Positions 45,122 through 55,537 of a DNA stretch of 64,000 nt are shown piece by piece. The DNA comes from an uncultured Anaeromyxobacter sp. GTDB taxonomy: Bacteria > Myxococcota > Myxococcia > Myxococcales > Anaeromyxobacteraceae. Location: positions 1-64,000 of the forward strand of contig CAIQRS010000017.1 in the NCBI GenBank assembly GCA_903874275.1, written 5' to 3'. How positions within the stretch are numbered: the first letter of the stretch is position 1; the number at the start of each line of letters is the position of its first letter. The position numbers and the translations under genes are program-made. The notes beneath the pieces were generated by a model, which searched no databases, was not told the DNA's origin, and was given only the letters and a program-made list of their open reading frames with translations.

Positions 45122-46047
45122 CAGACCTGCCCGTCCATGGCGTCGGCGATGCGCTCCACGGCGCGCCGGCCCCAGCGGTCGGCGGCGAGCAGCGGCAGCG
45201 GCACCACGTCGCGCCCCAGCAGCTCGCGCAGGCGGACCGCCTGGGCCTCGGCCCGCTCCCGCTGCGCGCCCTGGAGCAGGGCCGCCCGGGCCGCCGGCCC
45301 GAGCGGGGGCGCGGAGGGAGAGAGCCCCCGCAGCCCGTCCAATTCACTAGTAGTAAACATGGCCCCGGGCATGGCGTTCAGGAAGACCGGGCCGCGCGGC
45401 AGCGAGAGCCCCTGGCCGAGCTGGGCGTCGAGCTCGGCGGTCTCGGTGACCGGCATCTCCTCGGGCAGGGAGACGAGCGCCACCGCGGTGCGGTCCGGGG
45501 CCGAAAGGAGCGCCTGCATCCACTCCGCGTCGCGCCGCAGCGGCCCGCCCGGGACGGTGTCGAGGAGCGCCCGTGGCGTCCCCAGGAGCTGCACGGCGTG
45601 GCCGGTGGCGGGGGCGTCCACCACCACCAGGTCCCAGCGCGGGCGCCCGTGCGCCTCGGAGCGGGCCTCGTGCAGGACCTTCCCGAGCATCAGGGTCTCG
45701 GCCAGCGAGGGCACGGCGCGCAGGAAGAAGCGCACCACCCGGTTCTCGAAGACCGCCTGGTAGATGGCCCGCACCCTCACCACCATGAGCGCGTACTCCT
45801 CGAGCGCGTGGCGCGGGTCCACGTTGACGGTGGAGATGCCGGGGAGGACCGGGCGGATCACCGGCCCAGAGGGGCGGCCGCCCAGCATGGGGGCCACGCG
45901 CTCCCGGGCGTCCACCTCGGCGACGAGGACGCGCTTCCCGCGGCGGGCGGCGAGCACGGCCAGGGCGGCGGAGACGGTGGACTTCCCCACTCCTCCCTTG
46001 CCCGTGACCACGACGAGGCGGCGATCGAGCAAGTCGGAGGCGGACAC
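45121..46047 (-). CDS. ArsA/Get3-like ATPase, first of a pair
   Basis: 308 residues if started at GTG 46047; the frame extends to ATG 46089 (322 residues), but that codon overlaps the start of the divergent gene. The P-loop is the full deviant Walker A VVTGKGGVGKSTVSAALA with signature lysine; DARERVAPML and DLVVVDAPATGHAVQLLGTPRALLD follow. It is probably the catalytic partner of the adjacent paralogue, which lacks the lysine. Mycobacteria have a similar ArsA-like pair. Cellular role unknown. Confidence 0.86.
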   Translation of the reverse strand: MSASDLLDRRLVVVTGKGGVGKSTVSAALAVLAARRGKRVLVAEVDARERVAPMLGGRPSGPVIRPVLPGISTVNVDPRHALEEYALMVVRVRAIYQAVFENRVVRFFLRAVPSLAETLMLGKVLHEARSEAHGRPRWDLVVVDAPATGHAVQLLGTPRALLDTVPGGPLRRDAEWMQALLSAPDRTAVALVSLPEEMPVTETAELDAQLGQGLSLPRGPVFLNAMPGAMFTTSELDGLRGLSPSAPPLGPAARAALLQGAQRERAEAQAVRLRELLGRDVVPLPLLAADRWGRRAVERIADAMDGQV

Positions 46048-46087
46048 GACGCTTGACAAGCTAACGTCGGGGGGGAGAGAAGTCCAC

Positions 46088-46402
46088 ATGCTCCGCTCCC
46101 TCCTCGATCACCCGCTCCTGCGCCAGGCCCGCGCCGCAGGCGAGAAGCAGGTGGGGCGCGTGCTCTCGCCCGAGGTGGCCGGCGCCGCGCTCCAGACCCT
46201 GCTGGCCGCGGCCGGCGAGGCCCGGCAGCGCATCGACCGGGTCCGGCGCGCCGCCCTCGACGCCGCCCAGGTCCCGTCGTCGAGCGACCTCGACGAGCTG
46301 AAGCGGCGGCTGGTGGAGATGGAGGAACTGCTCGACGGACTCTCCGCCCGCCTGGCCCGCGCCGAGGCGCGGGAGGGCGAGGACGAGGGCGGCGAGGGCT
46401 AA
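46088..46402 (+). CDS. Small helical protein, unknown function
   Basis: 104 residues from ATG 46088 with a GGGGGGAGAGAAG ribosome binding region. It is almost entirely helical and charged, with a coiled-coil C-terminal half (SSDLDELKRRLVEMEELLDGLSARLARAEAREGEDEGGEG). The Ala-rich middle (AALQTLLAAAGEARQRIDRVRRAALDAAQ) recalls phasin-like or PHA-associated helices, but similarity is too weak for assignment. It lies 18 bp before a ParA-like gene and near phaR. Confidence 0.7.
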   Translation: MLRSLLDHPLLRQARAAGEKQVGRVLSPEVAGAALQTLLAAAGEARQRIDRVRRAALDAAQVPSSSDLDELKRRLVEMEELLDGLSARLARAEAREGEDEGGEG

Positions 46403-46420
46403 AGGCCCTCGACCGGGAAC

Positions 46421-47197
46421 ATGCGGCGCATCGCCTTCGTCAACGAGAAGGGGGGCACCTGCAAGACCACGCTCTGCGTGAACACGGCGGCGTGGATCGC
46501 CACGCAGCGTGGGATGCGGGTGCTGGTCGCCGACCTCGACACGCAGGGGCACGCCGGCAAGGCGCTGGGCGTGGACGTGCGGGGCATCTTCCCCACCATC
46601 CGCGACGTCCTGGTCGGAGAGTCGCTCTCGGTGAGGGACGTGGCCCGCCCCACGGCGGTGCCCGGGCTCGATCTGCTCCCCGCCAACAAGGACCTGGCCG
46701 GCTTCCCGGTCGAGGTCGCCGCCTTCCACGACCGGGCCGACCGGCTGCGCCGCCGGCTCGACGACGTGCCGGAGGGGACCTGGGACGCGGTGCTGGTGGA
46801 CGCCCCGCCCTCGGTGTCGCTGGTCACCGAGAACGTGCTGCGCGCCGCCACCGAGGTGGTGCTCCCGGTGGGGCTCACCTACCTGGCGCTCGACGGCTGC
46901 GCCGAGATCCTGGCCAGCCTGGAGGTGCTGCGGCGCGAGACCGGCCGCGCACCCGAGGTCACGCTGGTGGTGCCCACGCTCTACCGGAAGACCCAGCTCG
47001 CCGGCGAGATCCTGGAGAAGCTCCGGGCGCGCTTCCCCGACCGCCTGGCGGCGCCGCTGGGCTTCTCGGTGAAGATCGACGAGGCCCAGAGCCACGGGCG
47101 CACCATCTTCGAGTACGCGCCCCGCTGCAGCGGGGCGCTGGCGCTGGCGGAGATCGCCCGCGCCGTCTGGGACCGGCCGGCCCCGGCGCTGCTCTAA
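46421..47197 (+). CDS. ParA/MinD-like ATPase
   Basis: 258 residues. The deviant Walker A is NEKGGTCKTTLCVN, with the signature lysine but a cysteine where most ParA proteins have glycine or alanine. VLVADLDTQGHAGKALG, WDAVLVDAPPSVSLVTENVLRAATEVVLPVGLTYLALDG and VVPTLYRKTQLAGEILEKL complete the fold. No ParB gene or parS-like repeat is adjacent, so it is probably not the chromosome partition ParA; positioning of a cellular body is a reasonable guess, given phaR next door. Stop codons overlap (CTAA) with convergent phaR. Confidence 0.9.
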   Translation: MRRIAFVNEKGGTCKTTLCVNTAAWIATQRGMRVLVADLDTQGHAGKALGVDVRGIFPTIRDVLVGESLSVRDVARPTAVPGLDLLPANKDLAGFPVEVAAFHDRADRLRRRLDDVPEGTWDAVLVDAPPSVSLVTENVLRAATEVVLPVGLTYLALDGCAEILASLEVLRRETGRAPEVTLVVPTLYRKTQLAGEILEKLRARFPDRLAAPLGFSVKIDEAQSHGRTIFEYAPRCSGALALAEIARAVWDRPAPALL

Positions 47198-47754
47198 CCG
47201 TCCAGGTCCTTGAGCCGCCGCTCGAGATCGTCGAGCCGGGCATTGAGCGCCTGCAGATCCTTCCGCAGCTCGGGGATGTTCGCCACGCCGTCCATGGCGG
47301 TGCGGACCCGCTCGTCCACGCGGCGCTGGAACTGGGAGACGGCCTCCTGGGAGGCCGCGACCAGGTCCTTGGCGCGGTCGCCGGTGGCCTGCACGCGCGG
47401 GATGAGGGTGTGGACCTTGTCACGGAGGTCGGCCTGGGCCTCCTCGACGAACTGCTGGGCCCGCTCCCCGCCGTGGCGGATGAGGTCCTTCAGCGTCCGG
47501 AGGCTCATCTTGGAGGTCTTCTTCTCCTCCTCGAAGATGATCTGGGCGAGGGTGACGCTGGTGAGGTCCTCCTTGGTGCGGTTGTCCACGACCCGCACCT
47601 CGGTCCCCGCCTTGACCATCTCGGCGATCTCCTCGAGCGTCACGTAGCGTGACTCGACGGTGTCGTAGAGCTTGCGGTTGGCGTACCGCTTGATCACCTT
47701 CGGTTCACGCCCCAAAGAGGTCGTGTCCGCGTCCGCCGTCTGCTGTTCACTCAT
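47194..47754 (-). CDS. phaR: Polyhydroxyalkanoate synthesis regulator PhaR
   Basis: 186 residues from ATG 47754. The PHB/PHA accumulation regulator DNA-binding domain is clear: KVIKRYANRKLYDTVESRYVTLEEIAEMVKAGTEVRVVDNRTKEDLTSVTLAQIIFEEEK. The remainder is a long helical region, coiled coil at the end (LRKDLQALNARLDDLERRLKDLDG), with granule-binding character. PhaR senses PHA and represses phasin genes. A promoter and a TGC-rich palindrome lie directly upstream. Confidence 0.92.
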   Translation of the reverse strand: MSEQQTADADTTSLGREPKVIKRYANRKLYDTVESRYVTLEEIAEMVKAGTEVRVVDNRTKEDLTSVTLAQIIFEEEKKTSKMSLRTLKDLIRHGGERAQQFVEEAQADLRDKVHTLIPRVQATGDRAKDLVAASQEAVSQFQRRVDERVRTAMDGVANIPELRKDLQALNARLDDLERRLKDLDG

Positions 47755-47794
47755 CGGAGATCTCGACCCCTCGGGTGGGAACGGCAAAAAATCC

Positions 47795-47837
47795 TGCCGC
47801 ACTGCGGCATTGTTCTCGGCGGGACGCTTGGTGTCAA
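47795..47837 (-). promoter_or_regulatory. phaR promoter with 15-bp palindrome at start site
   Basis: Minus strand TTGACA (47837-47832) and AACAAT (47814-47809) are 17 bp apart. Right after, TGCCGCA-C-TGCGGCA (47795-47809) is a perfect inverted repeat covering the expected transcription start. Known PhaR proteins bind TGC-rich sequence, so autorepression is likely. Confidence 0.6.
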
Positions 47838-47882
47838 GGGGCTCCGATGCTACGGTTGCGCCGGGAATCCAGGAATCTCGGC

Positions 47883-49229
47883 ATGATCGTCGCCTGCTCC
47901 GCATGCAACACCCGTTTCCGGGTCGCCGACGGCAAGGTCGGACCCAGGGGAGCGCGGATCAAGTGCACCCGCTGCGGGCAGACCTTCGCCGTGGCCCCGC
48001 CGCTCCCCGAGCCAGCCCCCGCACCCGACCCCACGCCCGCGCCGGTCTCCTACGAGCCGCCGCCGCCCGAGCCAACCCACGTTCCCCCCGAGCCGACCGG
48101 GACCGGGGGGTGGCCCACCGGGGTGCTCGACATCGCCGGGGGCGCCAGTTCCGACCCGGTCTCCTCGATCGGCCTCGCGCTCGAGACCGACCCGTTCGCC
48201 GCTTTCGCGACCCGGTCGGAGGCTCCCTCACCGCCACCCGAGCCTCCTCCCCCGCAGGAGGCGCCTTCCGCGCCCCAGGATCTCTTCGGTTCGCTCCCCG
48301 TCACGAACCTCGCCGACCTGGAGCGCGCCGACGGGACGCCTGGCCAGCCGGGCCCTGCCCCCGACTTCGACCAGGCCGTCGAGGACGGGCCCTCGCTCGA
48401 GGACCGCACGCCGAGCGCCACGCCGCTTCGCGAGGTCGCCGCCGCGCGTTGGGGCGATCCCGAGGCCTCCCAGGCCATCGACGTGGGCGCGGACGGGTTC
48501 CAGGAGGTGGACCTGGCCAGGGGCGAGGCGCGCCCCGACCCGGCGTTCGACTCCATGGCGGGCGAGACCACCGACTGGCAGCCCGTTCCTCCCCGGCCAG
48601 CCCCGGTCGAGGCCGCCCGGGAGGTTCCGCGTCCGGCCCCCCCCGAGGCCGAGGCGCCACCCGGTCCCCCGTCCGCCGCCCCCCCGCCCGAGCCGACGTC
48701 CGCCGCGCGCATCCCCCCCGCGCGTGCACGGGCGCTGGCGATGAACGTCCTCTCGCTCGCGGCCCTGCTCGTCGTCACGCTGGGGATCGTGATGTGGTGG
48801 AGGGGCGAGGGGATCGGCGCCATCCTGCGCTGGCCGAGGGCCGGCCACGGCGGGATCGAGGTCGGCTCCGTCACGAGCGGGGTCTACGAGGGCGCCCACG
48901 GCCAGCCCCTGATCTTCGTGCGGGGCGTCGTCCGGGCCAGCCAGGACCCCGTCGAGGGGCCGGTGGTGGTTCAGGTCTTCCTGGAGCGCGGAGGCGCCGT
49001 GCTGGGAACGACGATCGCGACGGCCGGCACGGTCGCCGGCGCCGAGGACCTCGCAGAGGTCAGGTCGCCGGAGGACCTGCGCGCCCTCCAGGCCAGGCTC
49101 GACTCCCGCGCCCCGCTCCGGATCGAGCCGGGCGGCGCCCTCCCGTTCCTCGCCCTCCTGCCCCTGCCCGGGGGAGACGTCGGTGCGGTCCGCTTCCGGG
49201 TCGAGCCGTTCCCCGCGCGGGGGCGCTGA
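47883..49229 (+). CDS. MJ0042-type zinc-finger protein with Pro-rich linker and membrane span
   Basis: 448 residues from ATG 47883 with AGGAA upstream. The N-terminus is an MJ0042 finger (IVACSACNTRFRVADGKVGPRGARIKCTRCGQTFAV, two CxxC pairs). A long, low-complexity Pro/Ala/Glu linker follows to about residue 285, then one transmembrane helix (MNVLSLAALLVVTLGIVMWW) and a C-terminal DUF3426-like beta domain (YEGAHGQPLIFVRGVVRASQDPVEGPVVVQVFLERGGAVLG). Myxobacteria have many such proteins, some in motility. Precise role unknown. Confidence 0.87.
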   Translation: MIVACSACNTRFRVADGKVGPRGARIKCTRCGQTFAVAPPLPEPAPAPDPTPAPVSYEPPPPEPTHVPPEPTGTGGWPTGVLDIAGGASSDPVSSIGLALETDPFAAFATRSEAPSPPPEPPPPQEAPSAPQDLFGSLPVTNLADLERADGTPGQPGPAPDFDQAVEDGPSLEDRTPSATPLREVAAARWGDPEASQAIDVGADGFQEVDLARGEARPDPAFDSMAGETTDWQPVPPRPAPVEAAREVPRPAPPEAEAPPGPPSAAPPPEPTSAARIPPARARALAMNVLSLAALLVVTLGIVMWWRGEGIGAILRWPRAGHGGIEVGSVTSGVYEGAHGQPLIFVRGVVRASQDPVEGPVVVQVFLERGGAVLGTTIATAGTVAGAEDLAEVRSPEDLRALQARLDSRAPLRIEPGGALPFLALLPLPGGDVGAVRFRVEPFPARGR

Positions 49230-49231
49230 CC

Positions 49232-49978
49232 GTGGCCGGTCGGGACTCCGCCTCCCGGCTGGCCGAGGCCTTCGCCCGGCGCATCTGCGCGCTCCAGGAG
49301 GGCGCCATGCGGGCCGGCGCGGCGGCGCGCCACCTGGCCCGGATGGCGCCCGGGGAGGCGGTCCCCCTGCTGGCCGCGCTGGTCTCCTCCGGCGCCGAGG
49401 CCTGGGGAACGCCGGCCATCGCCGCGATCGGGCAGGCCCTCCGCGATCCCTCGTCCGCCATTGACTACGAGTGGAGAGCGGCGGCCTACGCCGAGGCCCG
49501 CGCGCGGGGCCTTCCCCACGTCGCCTCCCTCTTCCTCGCGCCGGGACCGCGCCGGGCCTTCGTCGCGCCTCGGGACAAGGCCGATCCGGTGGCGTCGGCC
49601 ATCACCCTCGGTCACAAGAAGTCCTTCGCCCGGCTCCGGCGCGACCCGGATCTCCTGGCCCGGCTGGCCGCCGAGGGGGACCCGGCGGTCGTCCGGGAGC
49701 TGCTGCGCAACCCGCTGGTCACCGAGGCCGTCGCGGCGCGCATCGCGGCGCGGCGCCCGGTCCGGCCCGAGGCGCTGCGTGCGCTCCACGAGGACCCGCG
49801 CTTCCGCAACCGGGTGGCGGTCCGCCGGGCGCTGGTCCGCAACCCCTACGTCGAGACCGAGATCGCGCTCCACATCCTGCCCACCATGCCGGCGCGCCTC
49901 GTCCAGGAGATCGCCGGCGACGGCACGCTCCACCCTGTCGTGCGGGAGGCGGCGCGGAGGCTGCTCGCGGAGCGGTGA
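49232..49978 (+). CDS. HEAT-like repeat protein, unknown function
   Basis: 248 residues from GTG 49232, 2 bp after the preceding stop. It is all helical. From about residue 120 it holds short repeats of the leucine-rich variant/HEAT kind with recurring RNPxV and RNxVAVRRALVRNPYV units (AAEGDPAVVRELLRNPLVTEAVAARIAARRPVRPEALRALHEDPRFRNRVAVRRALVRNPYVETEIALHIL). Such scaffolds bind proteins. No catalytic motif. Likely cotranscribed with the zinc-finger membrane protein. Confidence 0.82.
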   Translation: MAGRDSASRLAEAFARRICALQEGAMRAGAAARHLARMAPGEAVPLLAALVSSGAEAWGTPAIAAIGQALRDPSSAIDYEWRAAAYAEARARGLPHVASLFLAPGPRRAFVAPRDKADPVASAITLGHKKSFARLRRDPDLLARLAAEGDPAVVRELLRNPLVTEAVAARIAARRPVRPEALRALHEDPRFRNRVAVRRALVRNPYVETEIALHILPTMPARLVQEIAGDGTLHPVVREAARRLLAER

Positions 49979-49992
49979 GGCCGGACCGGGGA

Positions 49993-50235
49993 CTACACCT
50001 TCTTCGACTCGGTGGGCGCCGGCTGGGGAGTGGCGGTCCGCTGCGCCCCGGCGATCTGCCCGGGCTCGCCCTTCTCGGGCGTGACGTCGATGGAGTCGTC
50101 GCCGCCCCCGGTGGCCTTCCGGAAGTTCTTGATCCCCTTGCCGAGGGCATCGCCCAGCTGGGGGATCTTGTTGGCCCCGAAGATGAGCAGCACCACGACG
50201 AGGACGATGAGAATCTCGCCGAAACCGAGTCGCAT
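49993..50235 (-). CDS. tatA: Twin-arginine translocase subunit TatA (copy 2)
   Basis: 80 residues: [44 protein letters not shown] is a clear TatA helix and hinge, followed by a disordered tail. ATG 50235 is chosen by homology over the in-frame ATG at 50247. Its first nine residues equal those of copy 1 at 7616-7864. It starts 20 bp from the divergent GDPD gene. Confidence 0.93.
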   Translation of the reverse strand: MRLGFGEILIVLVVVLLIFGANKIPQLGDALGKGIKNFRKATGGGDDSIDVTPEKGEPGQIAGAQRTATPQPAPTESKKV

Positions 50236-50255
50236 GGGAGTTAGCATAACGCGCC

Positions 50256-51026
50256 TTGACCCCTCCGAGCTACCCTTCGATCCCTGGGCGCCCCCTGGTC
50301 CTGGGCCACCGCGGCGCCAGCGCCGAGGCCCCCGAGAACACGCTGGCCGCCTTCCGCCGGTCGCTGGAACTCGGCGCCGACGGGTTCGAGCTCGACGTCT
50401 GGCGCTGCGGATCAGGGGAGGCCGTGGTGATCCACGACGCCGACGCCGCCCGGACCGGGCAGTCGCAACTCGCCGTGAAGGACGCTCCGCTTCCCCGGCT
50501 GCGGGAGCTCGACGTCGGGCGCTGGAAGGGGGAGGCCTTCGCGGGCGAGCGGATTCCCACCCTCCCCGAGGTGCTCGAGGCCTTCCCGTCCGCGGTGGTC
50601 AACGTGGAGCTGAAGAGCGGGGGCATCCCGGACCTGGGGCTCGCCGTGGAGGTGGTGCGCGCCATCCGGCAGCAGCGGGTCGAGGAGAGGGTGATCGTCT
50701 CCTCCTTCAGCGCCTCCCTGCTCGGGGCCTTCCGCTCCCTCGCGCCCGACGTCGTCACCGGCTTCCTGGTCGCGCCCGGGGCGGTCGCCTGGGCCCGCGC
50801 CGCCGCGGCGGTGAGGGCGATCCGCCCCTCCGCCATCCACCTGGCGCGCGAGCTGGCCACCGCGGACCGGGTCTCCGCCTGGACCCGCGCCGGCGTGAAC
50901 GTCCTGGTCTGGACGGTGGACGACCCGGGGGAGGTGGAGCGTCTGGCCAGGCTCGGCGTGGCGGCGGTGGTCAGCAACCGTCCCGGCGTGGCCCGCGAGG
51001 CGGTGCGGCGCGCCGCCGGCCTGTAG
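50256..51026 (+). CDS. Glycerophosphodiester phosphodiesterase
   Basis: 256 residues from a TTG start. GDPD signature: [52 protein letters not shown], containing both catalytic His and the Glu/Asp metal ligands; NVELKSGG gives the third Glu, and [29 protein letters not shown] is typical of the C-terminus. There is no signal peptide, so it acts in the cytoplasm, releasing glycerol 3-phosphate from phospholipid-derived diesters. Confidence 0.93.
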   Translation: MTPPSYPSIPGRPLVLGHRGASAEAPENTLAAFRRSLELGADGFELDVWRCGSGEAVVIHDADAARTGQSQLAVKDAPLPRLRELDVGRWKGEAFAGERIPTLPEVLEAFPSAVVNVELKSGGIPDLGLAVEVVRAIRQQRVEERVIVSSFSASLLGAFRSLAPDVVTGFLVAPGAVAWARAAAAVRAIRPSAIHLARELATADRVSAWTRAGVNVLVWTVDDPGEVERLARLGVAAVVSNRPGVAREAVRRAAGL

Positions 51027-51046
51027 CGCGGCGGCGAGGCCTGCGC

Positions 51047-53227
<2,181 letters not shown>

Positions 53228-53278
53228 GTCGAGCCTCCGCGCCGTGGGCGGCGCACCGGAATCGAATAACCCGCCCCT

Positions 53279-54085
53279 TCACCGTGCGCGAGGGGTTCCC
53301 GTGAGGAAGGTGGCCGACGGACCCCAGGGGCGCGCCCGATCCACCCGCCACTCCATGTCGCCCGGGAGTCCTGCGGAGAGGGCCAGGAGCTCCTCCCGCC
53401 GGTAGCAGCGCAGGACCGAGACCACCCCGTCCCAGGTGACGAGGAGGGGGATCAGCGGCACGACGTAGGTGAAGAGGAGGCGGGGAAGGGTGACCGGCCG
53501 GAGGAAGGGCGTGACCAGCCACACCAGGAGCGGGGAGAGGAGGACCCCGAGAAGGCCGGCCACGCTCCGCTCCACCGCCTCGGCGGCGAGGAGCGGTACG
53601 CCCCTCCGGGACGCGTCGGCGAGCACCGCGCGCGCCACCGCCGGCGGCAGGTGGTGGAGCCCGTCGAAGACGGTCCGCACGCCCGCGAGCTCCTCCGGCA
53701 CCGCGTCCGCGGGCACCGATCCGGGATGGCCGGTCACGCCCCGGGCCGTCCCGGCCTCGAGCCAGGTCCAGGTGTCGCCGTCGGGGTGCAGGTCGGTCAG
53801 GCGGACCCGGACCGGGCGTCCCAGCGCCGCCTCGACCATGGGTGAAAGGGCCGGCCAGGGGCCACCCGCCCCGGAGCACAGATCCACCACCTGGTCGGTC
53901 CGGGCGATTCCCAGGAGCGCGGCGATGCGCGGGCCGGCCGGCTCGAAGAGCCGGGTGATCGTGACGATGCCGCGGAGGTAGTCACCGAGCCAGCGCCGGA
54001 TCGGGCGCGGCAGGCCGGGGAGGTCGGTGAACTCGAAGAGCTGGAGGCGGGGCCAGCGCGCGGGCGGGAGCCGGAAGTCGTCCAC
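53279..54085 (-). CDS. SAM-dependent methyltransferase-like protein
   Basis: 268 residues from a GTG start. The motif VVDLCSGAGGPWPALSPMVEAALGRPVRVRLTDLHPD is a class I methyltransferase SAM-binding site with the acidic end of strand 2. FDGLHHLPPAVARAVLADASRRGVPLLAAEAVE fits motifs II-III. A hydrophobic stretch (VAGLLGVLLSPLLVWLVTPFLRPVTLPRLLFTYVVPLIPLLV) is unusual and suggests membrane association. Substrate unknown. It begins 3 bp after rtcB. Confidence 0.8.
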   Translation of the reverse strand: MDDFRLPPARWPRLQLFEFTDLPGLPRPIRRWLGDYLRGIVTITRLFEPAGPRIAALLGIARTDQVVDLCSGAGGPWPALSPMVEAALGRPVRVRLTDLHPDGDTWTWLEAGTARGVTGHPGSVPADAVPEELAGVRTVFDGLHHLPPAVARAVLADASRRGVPLLAAEAVERSVAGLLGVLLSPLLVWLVTPFLRPVTLPRLLFTYVVPLIPLLVTWDGVVSVLRCYRREELLALSAGLPGDMEWRVDRARPWGPSATFLTGTPRAR

Positions 54086-54088
54086 CGG

Positions 54089-55528
54089 TCACCCCTTGAC
54101 GACGCCCATCGGCTCGAGCCGGGCCACGACGCGCGCCAGCCCGGCCCGCTCCACCACCGACACCACCCGGGTCACGTCCTTGTAGGCCTCGCTCATCTCC
54201 TCGGCGAGCGTGTGCTTGCCCCGGGAGATGACCTCGATGCCCCGGTCGGCGAGCTCGCGGTGGATGGAGCGGCCGCGGGCCGCCTTCATGGCCTGGTGGC
54301 GCGAGAGGATCCGCCCGGCCCCGTGGCAGGAGCTGCCGAAGGTCTCGGTCATGGCCCCGGCCGCGCCGGCCAGGACGTACGAGCAGCGCCCCATGTCGCC
54401 GGGGACGAGCACCGGCTGGCCGACCTCCCGGTAGGGGGCCGGGACTCGTGGGTCGCCGGGGCCGAAGGCGCGGGTGGCCCCCTTGCGGTGGACGAGGAGG
54501 CGGCGGCTCCGCCCCTCCACCAGGTGCTCCTCGTGCTTGGCCACGTTGTGGCAGACGTCGTAGACCACCCGTGCGCCCATGTCCCCCTCGGAGAGCGAGA
54601 GGGCGCGGCGCAGCGCCCGGACCGCCAGGCCGGTCATGACCTGCCGGTTGGCCCAGGCGTAGTTGGCGGCGGCGCTCATGGCGGCCAGGTACTCCCGGCC
54701 GGCGGCGCTCCGCACCGGTGCGCAGGCCAGCTGCGGGTCGGGGATCGACGCGTAGTCCGGGCCGTGGCGGGACATGGCCGGGCGAAGCGCGGCCAGCGCG
54801 TCCTCGCAGACCTGGTGGCCGAGCCCCCTCGACCCGGAGTGGATCTGGACGGCCAGGTCGCCGGGGACGAGCCCGAAGGCGAGCGCGGCCGGCTCGTCGA
54901 ACACCTCGGCCACCACGTCGAGCTCGAGGAAGTGGTTGCCGCTCCCCAGCGTGCCGAGCTGGTCGGCGCCGCGCTCCCGGGCCCGCTCCCCCACGGCCGC
55001 CGGGTCGGCGCCCGCGAGCGCGCCCCCCTCCTCGCAGTTCTCCACGTCGTCCGAGGAGGCGCCGAAGCCGCGCGCCAGGGCCCAGCGGGCCCCCTGCACC
55101 AGCACCGCGTCGAGGTCGCGGCCGGAGAGGCGGGGGATGGCCGCGCTCGCCCCCACGCCGGTGGGCACGTCCTGGAAGATCAGGGAGAGCGCCTGGTGGA
55201 GCCGCGGGCGGACCTCGCCGGCGGGAACGCGCGTGGAGAGGAGGCGCACCCCGCAGTTGATGTCGTAGCCCACCCCGCCCGGCGAGACCGCGCCGTGATC
55301 GGGGTCCACCGCGGCCACCCCGCCGATGGGGAACCCATACCCCCAGTGCATGTCGGGCATGGCCAGCGCGGCGCCCACGATCCCGGGCAGGAAGGCCACG
55401 TTGGCCACCTGGCGCAGCGCCGGGTCGTCGGGCGAGGGCATGCCGTCGGCGTAGATCCGCCCGGGGACGCGCATGCCCCCCTCGCGCGGGATCTCCCAGA
55501 GCCAGTCGTGGATGCGGCGCAGCTGCAC
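54089..55528 (-). CDS. rtcB: RNA-splicing ligase RtcB
   Basis: 479 residues from a GTG start. The Mn-binding Cys92 is in PGGVGYDINCGVRLL, with MPDMHWGYGFPIGG before it, LGSGNHFLELD, SGSRGLGHQVCEDAL, VCHNVAKHEEH, GSCHGAGRILSRHQA and the closing HTLAEEMSEAYKDVTRVVSVVERAGLARVVARLEPMGVVKG, which includes the guanylylated His. It joins 2',3'-cyclic phosphate and 5'-OH RNA ends. No RtcA or RtcR is present; its neighbours are a MATE exporter (9 bp upstream) and a methyltransferase. Confidence 0.95.
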   Translation of the reverse strand: MQLRRIHDWLWEIPREGGMRVPGRIYADGMPSPDDPALRQVANVAFLPGIVGAALAMPDMHWGYGFPIGGVAAVDPDHGAVSPGGVGYDINCGVRLLSTRVPAGEVRPRLHQALSLIFQDVPTGVGASAAIPRLSGRDLDAVLVQGARWALARGFGASSDDVENCEEGGALAGADPAAVGERARERGADQLGTLGSGNHFLELDVVAEVFDEPAALAFGLVPGDLAVQIHSGSRGLGHQVCEDALAALRPAMSRHGPDYASIPDPQLACAPVRSAAGREYLAAMSAAANYAWANRQVMTGLAVRALRRALSLSEGDMGARVVYDVCHNVAKHEEHLVEGRSRRLLVHRKGATRAFGPGDPRVPAPYREVGQPVLVPGDMGRCSYVLAGAAGAMTETFGSSCHGAGRILSRHQAMKAARGRSIHRELADRGIEVISRGKHTLAEEMSEAYKDVTRVVSVVERAGLARVVARLEPMGVVKG

Positions 55529-55537
55529 GCGCCAATC

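Noticed and set aside
43979-46089. Arsenite resistance operon
   Set aside because: Only ArsA-like ATPases are present; no ArsB, ArsR, ArsC or ArsD, and one P-loop lacks the signature lysine.
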